NCBI GenBank assembly: GCA_021613335.1
Contig: JAJTWR010000350.1
Coordinates: 1,118,501-1,182,500 of the forward strand
Length of the DNA: 64,000 nucleotides
Origin: Whitmania pigra
Lineage: Eukaryota; Annelida; Clitellata; Hirudinida; Haemopidae
Direction of reading: 5' to 3'
Position 1 is the stretch's first letter, and each line of letters opens with the position of its first letter. The notes under the pieces were generated by a model. That model was not told the origin of the DNA. It worked only from the letters and a program-made list of their open reading frames with translations, and ran no database searches. Of the stretch, positions 13,601-26,100 are shown one piece after another. The translations under genes and the position numbers were made by a program.

Positions 13601-16315
13601 AAAGAAGTGCGACTTAAATCGTGCATCTAAATTTTGATAGAAACAAGCATTCATACCTTTTTGTTTCCATTGAACATCATTACGTGCTGGATTTGATGGG
13701 CATCAGATTTCACTTCATTCAAGCAGGCATTGTGAGCAATATTGGAAAAATTACCAGAAAATGGAGTTTGCAATGAAGAAAGCAAGCCGTTGTTAGCCTC
13801 GGCAGATTCAAAACTATAAACTGGCACGTGATTCGAGGTAGAAAATGCATTGCCTGCATTCATCTCAACATCCATCGAAGAGAGTGAGGCTAGAGTAGCA
13901 TTGTCCAAGTAGCCTGAAAATTCATTTTTAATACTCAGCTGGTTTGAGTCCGACATCGTCGGGGAAGGATTGAATGAGCCGCTTCTATGCATCTGAAGTC
14001 GTTCGATAAGCTGAGGCTTGGAGCCAGAACAAGAGATGTTTAACTTTTTGCATTCAGCCCGAAGTTCGGGAACCTTTAAATCCTCCAATCTGATGATCTG
14101 AGTATTATCGACCGGGTTTTTGTTCAGCTCTGGAGGTCTCAATAAAGCATTGTTGGCACTCGTCACGGGGCATATAGAAGCATTGTTGTGAACCATTTTC
14201 TGAGCATTTTCAGGATCACCATTCTTCTGAACATCAGAAGACATCACGTTGAGCATCTTCGCCTGCTTGGAATACACGGGCGCGTGTTCTTTGCCGATCG
14301 AGTGGTTGTCCGGTTTGGGAGCTATGAAGCTCATGCCTAGAGGTCTGGCGTGATTATTTTTAGTGGTAAACTGCCACTTGATCATCTGTTCTTGTTGCAA
14401 CTGTAATATATCGATCTGTCGCTGAGTCTGCTTGTTTTTTGAGGATGATTGCTGACTCGACTTGACGACGTTTGGGGGACCCTTGTACTCGTGAAATTTA
14501 ATTGGCTTCGGTTTTGAAATACTTTTTGTTCTGATTTTCTTCTGAGATTTCTGTTGCCTGTAGGCCGACGAAGTCGACGCAACCGAGGCCGGAGTGACGA
14601 GGGGCAAGTTTTCGGGGAGGGCACCGAGGGTCAAAGTCGTGGAAATGATCGGCGGGGCAGTTTTGAGGTTGCTCTGCTGTTTCGACGAGGCCATCAAAAG
14701 CGGAGTTATGTCAGGAGCGGGTGGAATGTCTTGTCTCAAAACGGCATGCTGTCGATCGGAGACCGACGAAGGAGAAACGTGATCGTTGTGCAGAACGGTT
14801 TGTTCGGGCGAGGGCTGCGTAAAGAGGTCTTCAGGCGAGGAGAGATGCGGATACATGAGTTGATTGCTCTCATCCATGGAGACAAACTCAAAACTGCCTG
14901 AAGATAGATGTTTTGTCTGCTCGTTGCCGTGATTGACGGGGGAGACATTTTCAAAGGAGGAACCAAAACTCATGGTATCAAAGCTGCCAGAAAAAAGCAT
15001 TCCAAAGCCATTGCTGGAATCAGAAAACAAGTTGTCTTCATTATCCGTTGCAGGTTCTTCTGAAATGTAACAAACATTAGGAGGTTCATAAGATGCAAGG
15101 GACCTCGACAATAAACAGATGAATCATTGGATAGTGAATGATCTAATAATAGATCTCTTATAATTGCAATCTATTGTTACAACTAATTGTTTGATAAAGA
15201 GAGTGCAACTAAGAATGCAATGTCATGTAAGACTTGAGAAAAAAAATAATGCACCCGATGAAAACATAAATAAAATCAAGCTGCTCACCAGGCATGGAGA
15301 CAGACTCATCATCCAGTAAAAGGATGTTCTTTGAGACCAAATCCAAAGGACCAGGCCTGTGAGAAAGAAGATCATTAAGGTTGTCTTGTAACTTGGATTT
15401 CTTCAGCAGTCTCTGTTTGTCCTGCAGAGATCTGTCCACGAGGGGATGAGTGTCTGCATTTGAGAATTTGACAGTGGTATTTATAAGCTCTTGCATGGGC
15501 AAATAAAAGCAAAGTCTTAAATAAACAGCTAATATTCGGGTGAAATTAAATAAATAATTTGGACATTCTCAAATCAATCTTAAGCTGCAAGGATTGCACA
15601 AATATTTCAAAACAAAAACTTAGAAAAATTCCACAACTGCCTCTGTTGAAATGTTATTGCATGACAAACTCATGTCTCTGATGAAGATGAGAACTAAATT
15701 AATGTATTTTCACCCTAACATCACAGATGAAATAACCTTCTAATATGTGATGCTGTACAAGACACTGCCTGTCTGGTCTGTCCTTTAATTTCTTTTGCAG
15801 CAAATCCCTTGCCTAAAGAAATTAAATTTGAAAAATTAGAATGAAAACTAAAATGAAAAATAAGCTTTTATAATCTTCCCACTTTTGCTTGTTCAAGTTG
15901 TCGGCTTTGTTCTGCAAAAGCCAAAGGTGTGTTGAGTTCTACAAGTATGAATCAAAATCAGCATGAACATGTAAATGACTTTAACTACCATTGAAGGACT
16001 GACTTGGATAAATCCCTTGATTGACCAACTCGGGTAAAGTCCTCCGTAGTTGAAGTCTTCTTTCTAGGCCTTAATAAAAATGTAGCATTTATAGATCAAT
16101 AAAAACAACACAGTTTACAAACATCCTGAAACAGCAAAAAACATGAAAATCTACAAACAGTATTTACTTTCTCTATTTGATTCCATAGAAACTTGCAATG
16201 ACTTTTGTTCTATTTGTGGTTGAATACAAGATAGTACCGGATCAAATAAATTGACAGAATTTTGTGTTCCAGTTCCAGAAACTTCGTGCATGGTTGTGAA
16301 AGGTTTTGAATTCAT
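10632..16315 (-). CDS. MRTF: myocardin-related transcription factor (RPEL-SAP-coiled coil)
   Basis: Ten exons: 16315-16168, 16069-15989, 15938-15883, 15812-15737, 15489-15289, 15059-13657, 13316-12649, 12537-12444, 11645-11351, 11059-10632; 1149 residues closing in frame. Order of parts: three RPEL-type actin-binding motifs (RRTLPELV about 58, RPDRQCLV about 105, RPGPLDLV about 165); a SAP domain about 508-545 with core EDLKVPELRAECKKLN; a leucine-zipper coiled coil about 660-715; a glutamine/histidine tract about 930-975; and an acidic, serine-rich C-terminus usable as activation domain. In known members G-actin binding to RPELs holds the protein in the cytoplasm, and on actin polymerisation it enters the nucleus to co-activate SRF. 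The gene is head-to-head with XPA. The second RPEL has Cys, and the third Asp, where the motif has Glu. Confidence 0.92.
11430..11575 (-). repeat. 18-bp coding minisatellite encoding the MRTF Q/H tract
   Basis: About six to seven tandem copies of an 18-bp unit (CAACAGCAACAGACTCAC in coding sense, with point variants) encode a repeated QQQxxHQ pattern in exon 9. A unit of 18 bases keeps the frame, so length variation would not break the gene. Confidence 0.85.
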
Positions 16316-16806
16316 TTTACCAGTGGTATTTCAGTAACTTTACAAAATAAATCGACATTAATAACAAATTGCAATTCCCAACTGTTGTAATTCCTCAACA
16401 TCCAAAAAAATACGGAAGAAATTTGAGAGTCCGGTTTACCAATTTAATCAGAATAAGCTCCTGCTTTGAACTGCTTAACAGGCCAATTGGAATATAGTAA
16501 TCGTAGAAACCCACTTAACACACAAAAAATGCAAATTCTAACAAGTCTTAAATCTCAAAACGATCAGTCTGCTCTCCGCAGCATCGGCAACAACCACAAC
16601 AAAAACTCCAGACCCCGTGAGTTAGAAATGTGCAACACTCAATGAAGTCTTTTATTAAAATTTACACAATGTAATTTTATTTGTATAATATAACTGAAAC
16701 GATGATTTATTAAGTATTATTTAGAAATATATTATAACGTTAATGCTCTGGCAACCTCAATAAAGGAGTAGGCTACCTTTCCGCCAAAACTTGTTTATTT
16801 GGAGAT
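16316..16806. promoter_or_regulatory. divergent promoter region MRTF / XPA
   Basis: The 491 bases between the two start codons must carry both promoters or 5' UTR introns. No TATA box or known regulatory motif was confidently seen. Confidence 0.5.
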
Positions 16807-18215
16807 ATGGAGCAGCCAAATAACGGTGATGCTCCGGTGGTTATGAAAGCGGACGAGTTACCTAAAGCAGTCAAGGCAAGGATTGAAAGGAACAGACAGA
16901 AGGCCGTTTTACTCAGACGAGAAAAAGCTACAAAGCGTATATTTGATCAAATTGACCAAGAATGTAATAGGCAATCTCATTTGCAAGTTTAGTTTTTTGT
17001 AGTAAACATGTCAATTACACTTCAGGCCTCAAGCAAAATGACCGTCCATCGGATTCAAAGAAGCCTGACAGTCGTGGTGGATTCATTTTGGACAGGGAGG
17101 AGGCCAGGAAAGTCAATGAAATCAAAATTATTCACAAAGCTGGTGCTTGTTTTATGTAGCTTAAGTGAGCTTATTATGTACTCACGCCAGTCATTTTTTT
17201 GAAGGAGCTATTTTGCCAGAAAGTGATCGACCAGTCTGTGTGGAATGTAACAAAACTTTCAATGACTCGTATTTGTACGACAATTTCACGGCACCAGTTT
17301 GTGATGGCTGCAAGTAAATTAAGCTTGGTTTTTGTTTGAGTTTGTGACAACAATTTTTAAGTGTTTTCAATTGCAGAAATATGGAAGAAACACACAGACT
17401 GATAACAAAAACTGAAGCAAAGGAATCATATTTATTGAAGGATTGCGATCTGGATCTTCGTGAGCCTCCCCTTAAATTTCTGCTGAAGAAAAATAGCCGG
17501 CAGCCAAGATGGGGAGAAATGAAATTATATTTGGAGTGCCAGGTGATTTGTTATTTGTGTTTAGTCATAATAAATAGATTTGGCATTCATGTTGGATTTC
17601 TTGAATTGCAACAATTTCAGAGTAGGGCTTTTGTGTTTATAGTATTTGTATTTTTTTTTTAACTATTTGCTTCTTATGTATTTTTTGTAATAATTCTCAT
17701 ACATTAATTTGTGAGAAGTGGTCTTTTGCTATGGAAGGTGGCTCAAAGAGCAGCTGAGGTATGGGGGAGTGATGAAAAACTTGAAGAGGAAAGGTCAAAA
17801 AGACTGGAAAACAAGAACAAAATGAAAAACAAAAAGTTTAACAAGAAAATGGAAGGTAATACGGTAGCTACTACCTCTATCTTTGAGAAAAATGTGTTTG
17901 CAACTGCTTGTAAACATGTACCTTTTATGTTTTATGCTTAATAGTAATAGTTAATTTTTAAGGTGCCCTGTTCGTAGCACCAAATGTGCTTGTTAAAGAT
18001 AATCTGTCTTCTTTTTAATTAAAAATGCATAAACACATTTTTTCTGAAAGTGATTATAAATAGTTCTCAGGAGAGAGGTTATGAGCAGTCTCTACAGCAA
18101 GAGGTCTCAAGCGCACGAACACGAGTTCGGTGAGGAAACCTACAGAGAGGTCGATGACAAATACCTCAAAACTTGCAAAACCTGTGACCACACGATGGTT
18201 TATGAAAAGCTGTGA
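16807..18215 (+). CDS. XPA: DNA damage recognition protein XPA
   Basis: Six exons: 16807-16986, 17034-17142, 17205-17313, 17377-17542, 17738-17855, 18064-18215; 277 residues, close to the vertebrate length. The N-terminal basic helix ([20 protein letters not shown]) is a family hallmark. A C4 zinc finger is C108-x2-C111-x17-C129-x2-C132. It is followed by the DNA-binding region with [18 protein letters not shown] and [11 protein letters not shown], and a C-terminal tail ending [14 protein letters not shown], the zone that binds TFIIH in known XPA. The protein verifies damage and organises RPA, ERCC1-XPF and TFIIH in nucleotide excision repair. The exon 2 acceptor at 17034 was chosen by phase; an AG nine bases upstream would break the frame. 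Confidence 0.95.
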
Positions 18216-18640
18216 TGTTCCGAACGCTCCTTGTCCCGGTTTTAGTATTTTGTGACTGTTTGCATGCAACCTTGCTATGAAGCAAATCACTATTTTGATT
18301 AGCTTCTTATTTTCACATAATTTATTTGACCATTAGCATGAATCAATATTTCATAATAAATTAAATAGACGGTTTCAAACAAGAAATATCGAAGACTTGA
18401 TATGCTTGGGCAGACAATGATAAATTCTGAAAACATGGTGTTCTTGTTGAAATTATGAGAAGTTGAGCCGTTTGGTTCAGAATATTTGGAAGATTAATCT
18501 GATTTGTAGAACAATAACATCTCTTTTCTACTCATCTGACAGGTGCTGCACAGTAAGATATGAACAAATAATAGATTGTAAGCTGTCAATAATAAAGTAT
18601 AAATGAGAAATTAGAAAGAAATTGGAAATCCCAGCTGATT
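18216..18640. other. convergent 3' region between XPA and SH3D19-like
   Basis: No gene. AATAAA at about 18353 and 18590 (plus) and TTTATT near 18320 (minus complement) suggest overlapping 3' ends of the two convergent transcripts. Confidence 0.45.
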
Positions 18641-21089
18641 TCACTGATCTGTGACAAAGCTTGAGGGGAATATCCCACATCTTTCAGCAATTCTTCCCTT
18701 GAGCCAGTCGCTGTTAATTTCACCAATGACTTCGATGGTGTCTCCGGCCTCAAAATCCAGGTCACCAGCTTGACCTCCACGAAAATCATACATTGCAACT
18801 ACTTTTTTAAATGACTTCTCTATGACTTTGACTGCCTTCGTTTCAGAACCTGTGGTTTATGTTGTACGTCTTATAGTTAAATAAACCGATACGTTTACAA
18901 AACACGTTAATGCAATCAAAATCTGAACACTCTTGGGAATTTATTTTTGGTGACACCAACCATTTGCAGCTTCTGGGAGATCATTAATCATTTCCACAAA
19001 AGATGTTGGAAATATTCCTCTTCTCCTGGTGGCATCAAGCTGGCCTTCAAGCCATTCATCATTGATTCTTTTATTCAGAAATATTATGTCTCCCTCCTTG
19101 AAGCTCAGTTCTCCATTTTCCTGCAAGCCTTCAAAGTCATATCTGAAAATGTTGGCAGTGGCAGTGATATGATCATGAGTGGAATAACAAGTCTTTTAAC
19201 TTGATTGATGATAATATGTTTTATACAATGCCTACAAGTAGTTAATTTTTAAAAAATCTTTTGATATCAAATTTTAAAGTACTTGGCCAAACATCTTGGT
19301 TTCTCACTGGTCATTAGATCATTGGATGCTTCAGTATTTGAGGGTTTATTTAAAAGTGGTTCAATAATTTGGACAAAATTTGATGGAAACATTCCTAGCT
19401 CATTACTGAGAAACTTGTGACCCTTAAGCCATTTTTCGTCCACAGTACTTTCCAGCATTATTATTTCTCCAGCCTAATTTTTATATTAACTAAAATTAAA
19501 TTGAGTTGGGTAAATAAATTTTAATAAAAATTCAATACTTTGAAGTTGAGATCTTCTGCATGTCCTGACTCATAGTCATAAAGGGCCAGTGCTCTTGGCC
19601 CTAAAACAAAACACATGATAAGATTCTTTCAAATGATGTAGGGAAAGATTTTTTTTAACTGATTTTTAAAGCTAAAAATATATAAGAACTGATTAGAAAA
19701 ACAGCCTTTCAACCTTGAGGTTTGAGGGTATTTGATGTTGGATTCTGAGTGTCACGTATTTTGGGACCAACTGTTGGCCTAGGAGGGCGATCTGCCGCTA
19801 ATTTATCAAAATTCTGAGTGAATTACAAGAATATACTAATACTAGACTCAATATCATTGTTCAATAAAATTATTTACTTTTCGCCTCAGGAAACTCTTCT
19901 AATTTATTCAAGTTTCTTATAGATATTTCATCTGACCCAATCACTGGTGGAATGATGTAAATATCACTTGGGTTATTATAATTTTTTGTCAGAAAATCTT
20001 GATCAGGTAGAACAGTCCAAAAATCCAGTCCAATAAGGTCTATGTTCCCAATGCTGTTATGTGGAATGAAGTCAGCTTTACTTTCATCTTTTGTTTCAAT
20101 ATTAATAAGATTATATGGTTCATAATCGATAACTGATTTCAAATCCAAATTTATTTTTGCACTATTCTCTTTGTGGAAATGTTCCCCAGAGTCCACCAAA
20201 ATCATGGACTTGCTGAGAGGCTTTGGTTTGATGATAGTAGGTTTTCGTGGTAAACAAGGCTTCACGCTTAGACCAGACTCACTTGTGCCTATAATATTAG
20301 ACAAATTCTGGGCATTACTTTCAGCAGTTTTTGACTCATTTTCCAATGAATCAAATGTAAACGTTTTATTGAGAAAAGTTGACTTGGGTCTGATAACGGT
20401 TGCTTTGCCTTTCTGCTTCAAGTTTGTGGCAGAGACTGCTAACTCTTTGTTGCCAAACCAATTGCCTCCAAAACGGGATCTAGCTTCAGAAAATGAAATT
20501 GAATCTGACTCAACTCCTGGCATGTGGAGCTCATCAGTACTTCCATATTGAGTAATTTTAATTGACCTGTGTTGTTTTGGTGTTTCACTGGCCTTTGTGG
20601 TCTCACATTGGTACCCATTGAATTTATCCTTATTATTTGACTTGGTGGTGTTTGCTGTATTTGCACTAATGGTACTTAAAACAGATTTTCTAGCAGCAGG
20701 AATTGGAGGTTTTATCAAATTAGTTTCTTTCTTAGCATTTAGGGCTTCAAATGAGTCATAAAACTGAATTAAATTATAAAAATTTAATATTATAAAAATT
20801 CAGCAACCACTTTAGTTTCAATAATAACTTCAAACCTTTTTTTCCTTAATAAGTGATAATGCTACAAAAATAAACAAAATAAAGTGAGAAAAAAGTGATA
20901 ACTCGCAAATAAACAAAGTTTACAAGTATTTGGTTTGATCTGGCTTGGAGGCCTAGCTGGTTTCGGAGGAGCTATGTTTAAGGAGGTTTTAGACATTTCT
21001 TTTATAGGCCCCTCGTTACACTTGAAATTGACGTCGGTCATCGGGTGTGCTTCAACAATTGTAATAACCGGTTTCCTTCTGGTAGCCAT
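18641..21089 (-). CDS. SH3D19-like adaptor with three C-terminal SH3 domains
   Basis: Eight exons: 21089-20924, 20861-20836, 20763-19878, 19797-19714, 19600-19539, 19473-19283, 19142-18961, 18849-18641; 601 residues, frame closed. The second exon is a 26-nt microexon. The first two thirds is low-complexity and proline/basic patched (PPKPARPPSQIKP near 45, KPTIIKPKPLSKS in exon 3). Three SH3 domains follow at about 390-446, 470-523 and 547-601, each with the ALYDY-type start, the E-x-W core and a GIFP/GMFP-x-x-F end. SH3D19 (EVE-1) has this plan of proline-rich front and SH3 string at the back, with five SH3s in mammals; it links ADAM proteases and endocytic proteins. Orthology is inferred from architecture; another multi-SH3 adaptor is possible. 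Confidence 0.65.
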
Positions 21090-21816
21090 AATTGTGCCAG
21101 GTTATTCGGACAATTGATTACAATTTTCACTTTTATGCAAATGTATCAAAATATCTCTCCTTAAGTGGTCTTAGTGTTGTAAACTGGAAGAAAACATGTT
21201 TACAATAGCTACCTATTATCAGGTATATTAAAGGTGAACTGGTAAACCTTTATGTTATTTTAGTGATGACATTTATTTTTCTTTAACAAAAATAATTTAA
21301 ATTATATTATTTCATTTTAACGTGACTATAATTTTTCTCTAACTTTGACATTCTCGCGACATATAAATCAGTTTTTTTTCCTATTCCTATATGACTATAA
21401 CTCGCTGCAGTCGATAATAATGGTACATTAGTTAATAATTGTAGCTGCAGAGGAGCCTCAAGGCTTAAGAAAAATCTTTGGTTCTTTGGAATCCTTGGTT
21501 ATTAGAATAAGTGAGTTCTCGATTTTGGTACACAGAGTGACAGTCAATAAAGGTCGCGGCCTCTCTGTAACGGGCCCTGTCAAAGGGTAGCTTTCCTTGA
21601 AGAGGGAATTTCTTCTTAAGTCATTGAGACAGTGTGAAACACAACAAGATCAGCGTTGTTTTTTTTTTTTTTTGTTTAATTAAAAGATTAAAGATTAATG
21701 AACATGTTTTTCTCATTTTGTTCTGAACGGAAATCACACTGAATGATTGCTGTCGTGTTCCATACTGAGGATTTTATTTATTTTATGACATTAAACATGT
21801 CAACTATTTATCAAAA
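21090..21816. other. intergenic, no gene recognised
   Basis: AT-rich, with a poly(T) run near 21658-21674. The left edge should include the SH3D19-like promoter. Nothing else is supported. Confidence 0.5.
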
Positions 21817-22131
21817 TTATTTAGTGACATTGACCAAATGACTATTTATCAAAATTATTTTGTGATTTGACCAAATGCGTTTCTGATGAATTTTTGTTGA
21901 AAATAATTTGCGTCCACCAATTGCATGACCGCTCACCATTTGAAGAAGGCATACCGGTCTTAAACAGTTTTGGGCCAAGATAGCAGACATCTCAGTGGCA
22001 AGATTAGCTTCTAATATGCCTACTGATTTAAAACTATTCGGCTTACAAATATCTCTACTGCTAATATTCTTCCAAATGGCTAATATTGAGCAAGTTATTG
22101 TAGCGATCTTTAAAACGGTTATCCGCATCAA
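21817..22131 (-). CDS. hypothetical 104-residue protein, single exon
   Basis: An uninterrupted ORF starts at an ATG with a second ATG right behind it, and opens with a hydrophobic stretch (MRITVLKIATITCSILAIW) that could be a signal anchor. A well-mixed segment includes SVGILEANLATEMSAILAQ and GHAIGGRKLF. AATAAA occurs about 40 bases after the stop on the same strand. The 3' end overlaps an imperfect 38-bp tandem duplication (about 21798-21876), which makes up the last codons. I do not recognise the protein. It could be a real small gene, one exon of a longer gene, or a fortuitous ORF in AT-rich DNA. Confidence 0.35.
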   Translation of the reverse strand: MMRITVLKIATITCSILAIWKNISSRDICKPNSFKSVGILEANLATEMSAILAQNCLRPVCLLQMVSGHAIGGRKLFSTKIHQKRIWSNHKIILINSHLVNVTK

Positions 22132-23107
22132 AATGTGTTTTAAGTTTTCAGAAAAAATCTATCGGTAATAATATTTTATGGTAAAATAATGAAAATATAT
22201 AACAAAAGTATAGGATATAAGGAACAAGCAGTTGAAGTCGGCTCAACCGCTTCTGGTAGCGAAGATTCGCAGGTGAGAAGATGGGGTTAAGTGACCGCCT
22301 TCAGTAGTACGAAAGAAAATGTTTTAAAATGGATCGTTTGCTAGCATTAAATGAAGTTTTGAGATTAGAACACATGTAAATGTAAAATGCGCATATTTTT
22401 TTAACTAAACTAAGATAAAATTAACGAATACAATTATACAATATGGTGTAACTGTCACTCATCTAAGTTTAGTGATCAAGAATTAACTGAAATGTTGAAC
22501 GGACATGACGCAAACAATTAGGATGTAAGATTTTCATATTTAAAAAATGTCTACAAACAATTGCAAAGAGATGAAAAATAATAATTAATCAATTTCCGCT
22601 CGTCTCGCTCGATTGATTGTATGCTGGGCCGCCATCTTGACTCTATGAAATAAACGCAATATTTTTTATTCCAATGATTTCTGTGTAGAATTTCTAAAGC
22701 TGAAGTGTGTTCGAAGTGGCAAGATGTTTAGTATTACGTTTGTTGATTGTAAAATCGTCTATTTGGTGTAACGAACTGCTTCTAATATACGGATTTTCGC
22801 TTTTACGCTCTCTCCGGATAGTTGGATCTAACCATCCGTCGGCATAAGGTAGAGGGGTTTGCCGTGTATGGGAAATTGTGTTTTAATGCTTTTGTCGATC
22901 ATTTTATTTTGTGCTATGGATGTACCTCGAGGCCGGATGAATAGCATTAATCTAACTTTAGCTTACAGAGTAATTACGGCCGATTTGTAAATCGAAAGAG
23001 CACGCTTAATAAATAATGGTTAATGTGAACAATTTTGCGTCAGGTAGCATGGATTAAAGATCCAGGCGTGATTTAGAAAATAATCGAGATAGCTGTTTTG
23101 GGTTCAA
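22132..23107. other. 5' region of CBP
   Basis: No coding exon seen. Contains the YY1-type site and probably the CBP 5' UTR. The start at 23108 follows TTCAAATG context, and the next residues form the basic [13 protein letters not shown] start typical of CBP/p300. Confidence 0.5.
22629..22640 (+). promoter_or_regulatory. YY1/Pho-type site GCCGCCATCTTG upstream of CBP
   Basis: The 12-mer GCCGCCATCTTG matches the strong YY1/Pleiohomeotic consensus (GCCGCCATNTTG). Such sites cluster close to transcription starts of housekeeping genes, on the transcribed strand. It lies 480 bases before the CBP start codon, in its orientation, so it plausibly marks the CBP transcription start. This is an inference from one motif. 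Confidence 0.5.
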
Positions 23108-26100
23108 ATGGAAGGACCACCTGCAAAGAAATCAAAGCTTTCGCCCACTGGAGATGCACAAGGTTTGGAAGGAAGTGTTTATTTAGTTAGAGTTGATTAC
23201 ATATTTTCTAAACGTGAATGTATTGCCTTATTCAGACTTATGGACGATTGTGTCAGATGTTGAAAGCAAATTGCCGGAAGAGTTAGGGAATATAAAGGCA
23301 TCGTATGATGTACCATCTACTGATGAGAATGGGGATGCAGGTAGAGGACATGATGTTGGAATGGATTCAATTTCATCAAATCACATGGGCGGAGATATGG
23401 TAATGACAATCAATTCCCAACTGCAAGAAGATCCATTTACAAATGTTTTTCATGCATCTCAGAATGCAAATCAGGTTCCATCTGATGGCTTGTCATCTGC
23501 TTCATCTAACCTCGCAGCTGCTCAACAGCAGCAACATCTGATGAGACAACCTTTGCAACAACAACAAATCCTTGCCGCTCAGCAACAGAGACAGTTGTTG
23601 AACTCTTCTCAACCTCAACTCGTCACGATTCTTCCACCTTCGTCCGTTTCCCTTTCCGGTCCGTTACAGCGATTCCAGATCCACATGTCGTCTAACAACA
23701 ACCAGACTGGCAGCAGAATGCTTCAACTCCCCCTTGTTTTAAACAATAGCAACACTTTGTTGAATGCCAATACCTTAATCACCAATAACACTAGCGACAT
23801 GAACAATTTTGCAACCGTGTGCGGGGTGAACCAGCAAGTGAACGTTCAGCCTGTGGGTCAAAATCGACAAAATGTAATGACCATCATGGTTCCGGGAAGG
23901 TCTGGCAATACGGTATCTCTTCCCTCGCAAATCATGTTGAACGGGAACATAATGACAGCGAATCAAGGTTCGTGGTCTAACAGCAACACTCCTAATGGAA
24001 ACAATGTCCAACACCAGATTGTCGGATCGACTCCTTCTCTCGTCGTCATGGATAATAATAACAGTCAGACGAGATTAGTGACTGTACCTCCAAGATTATC
24101 CGGAGTCCAAAAGCTCGTCCTGATCAGCTCGGTCGGAAATGCCACCTCAAACAACAACAACAACATGAGTGTTTCCAACTCGAGCAGCTTTTTGCATAAT
24201 CAGACGAACATGATCGGACACGCTCTGGTCGACAGTGCCGGTGTTGGCTCTTTGTCGCGAGTAAAAAATTACACGTTTTCTACTACTCAACAGAATCAAC
24301 AGCCACAGCAGACAATACAACAGCAGAATCAACAGCAACAGCCTATCCTCAACATCAACAACATTGCTTCGGTTAGTTTACAATTTTAGTTGTTTCATTG
24401 CTACATTGAACTAAGTTTTCATCTTTAACATCCATTTAATGTAATTTTAAAATTGCTGGTATTTGTTCTTATAATGCTTCTGGCTATTGCCTAATAAGCC
24501 GAGTTTGGAAATGTTAAAAATAGTTGGTCATTTAAGTCTTTACTTAAGCGTGCACATGAGCGTAGTTTGTTAATGTCCATTTTGTAACTAGATGATTAGG
24601 ACGGATTTACTCAACAAAATCGGTTATGGTATAAGACTTAGTGTTGATCAATTGAAGGAGGAGATCATAAGAGATTTTTGTCTAGGGTTATGTGTTCTGC
24701 CTAAGCCATAAGGAGACAGACACATGTTTAGTGTGTCTAATTTGGAGCCAATGTTAAACTCATATCCATTGCCAAACCAAATTTACTTTGTGAGTTCTTG
24801 CTAAGCTTATTGGTCTTACAGTTGACATTGAGCCTTTTTAAATATTGATCTTGTCTTCAATCTGTTGTGATGCCTTTTCTTTGTTGAGATACATAATAAA
24901 ATTTAAATTTAAACAGTACAAAAAAATGATTGCATATACATTGCTTTTGTTTGACATTTTACAATTTAATATTCTAAGGTTTTATTTTGAGCGTTATTTA
25001 ACCCGTCTACTAAATTTTCTTCTCTTTTTCTTTATGTTATGTTTGGACCAGATTATTTTTAAAAGTTCCTGAAATCAGTTAAATGCAAAGAGTTATTGTT
25101 AACAGAAAGAAATATTTTAAAATTATTAGTATTCTCTTGTTTTGAGAAACTCTCTTCTTAACCTCAGAACTCTTTGGACTCAAGTTTATTTATAGATCCT
25201 TTTATAGTTTCGCATACATGCATTTCATCTTTTAACTGGGGTCACATAAGATTCACAATACTCTAATAATTCATTGAATTACATAAATTAATAAATTATT
25301 TCATTGCAATGAACGTAAATGTACTGAAGAATATTCGCTTCCTTTCTGGACATTTTCATACTTGCGACGAAAAATGATTGCATGTTTACAAGCTTCTAAT
25401 TATTGGGTATAAAACTGGAATCTTCACTTTAAAGCCAACTTGCTTTTAATATGTGTTCACAGAATCATATGAACTAGATTGATGTGTTGGCATCTTGGCT
25501 TTTACTATTTGTATTAACACATTTTTACATGTTATTAATTGTAGTAAAAATATATAAAATTTTATAAATATTAATTTGTCATTGTTTCACTTATTGGACT
25601 ACATTTCTGTGCAGAATGATGAACAAATTTTAAAAAGTTAGAAAGTTAGGATTTCTTGCATAATTTAGAAAAAATGAAATTGAAAAGGGTTGCATACAAA
25701 GGGGTGGTTTTGTTTCAAAATTACGAGATGATTCACTTGTGGATTGCTTTCTAGTAATTGCTTCACCTTGGTAACAGGATGTTTTTATAATCTCCGCTGA
25801 CTCCAGGTGTTTGGCTGCCATTATTCCTCTCTTTTTCAGTAATTTCTTCTATGTATAATGCATCCTTGAATTCCCATTAATGATGACATCAGTGTAACTT
25901 TAATGGGATTATGTATTATTTTCTAGGCTAGTAATATTTTCATTCTTCTGGGTTTGCTAAACATTTTAGTTTTTAATTGCTCAATTACATTTATGAATAA
26001 GTGTTTGAAAGTAAGTTGAAGTTTAATTACTACTAATTATATCATAATTATAATTACTAAGTGGTTACACATTCTTTTGACTAGTGAAGGATTAAAATAA

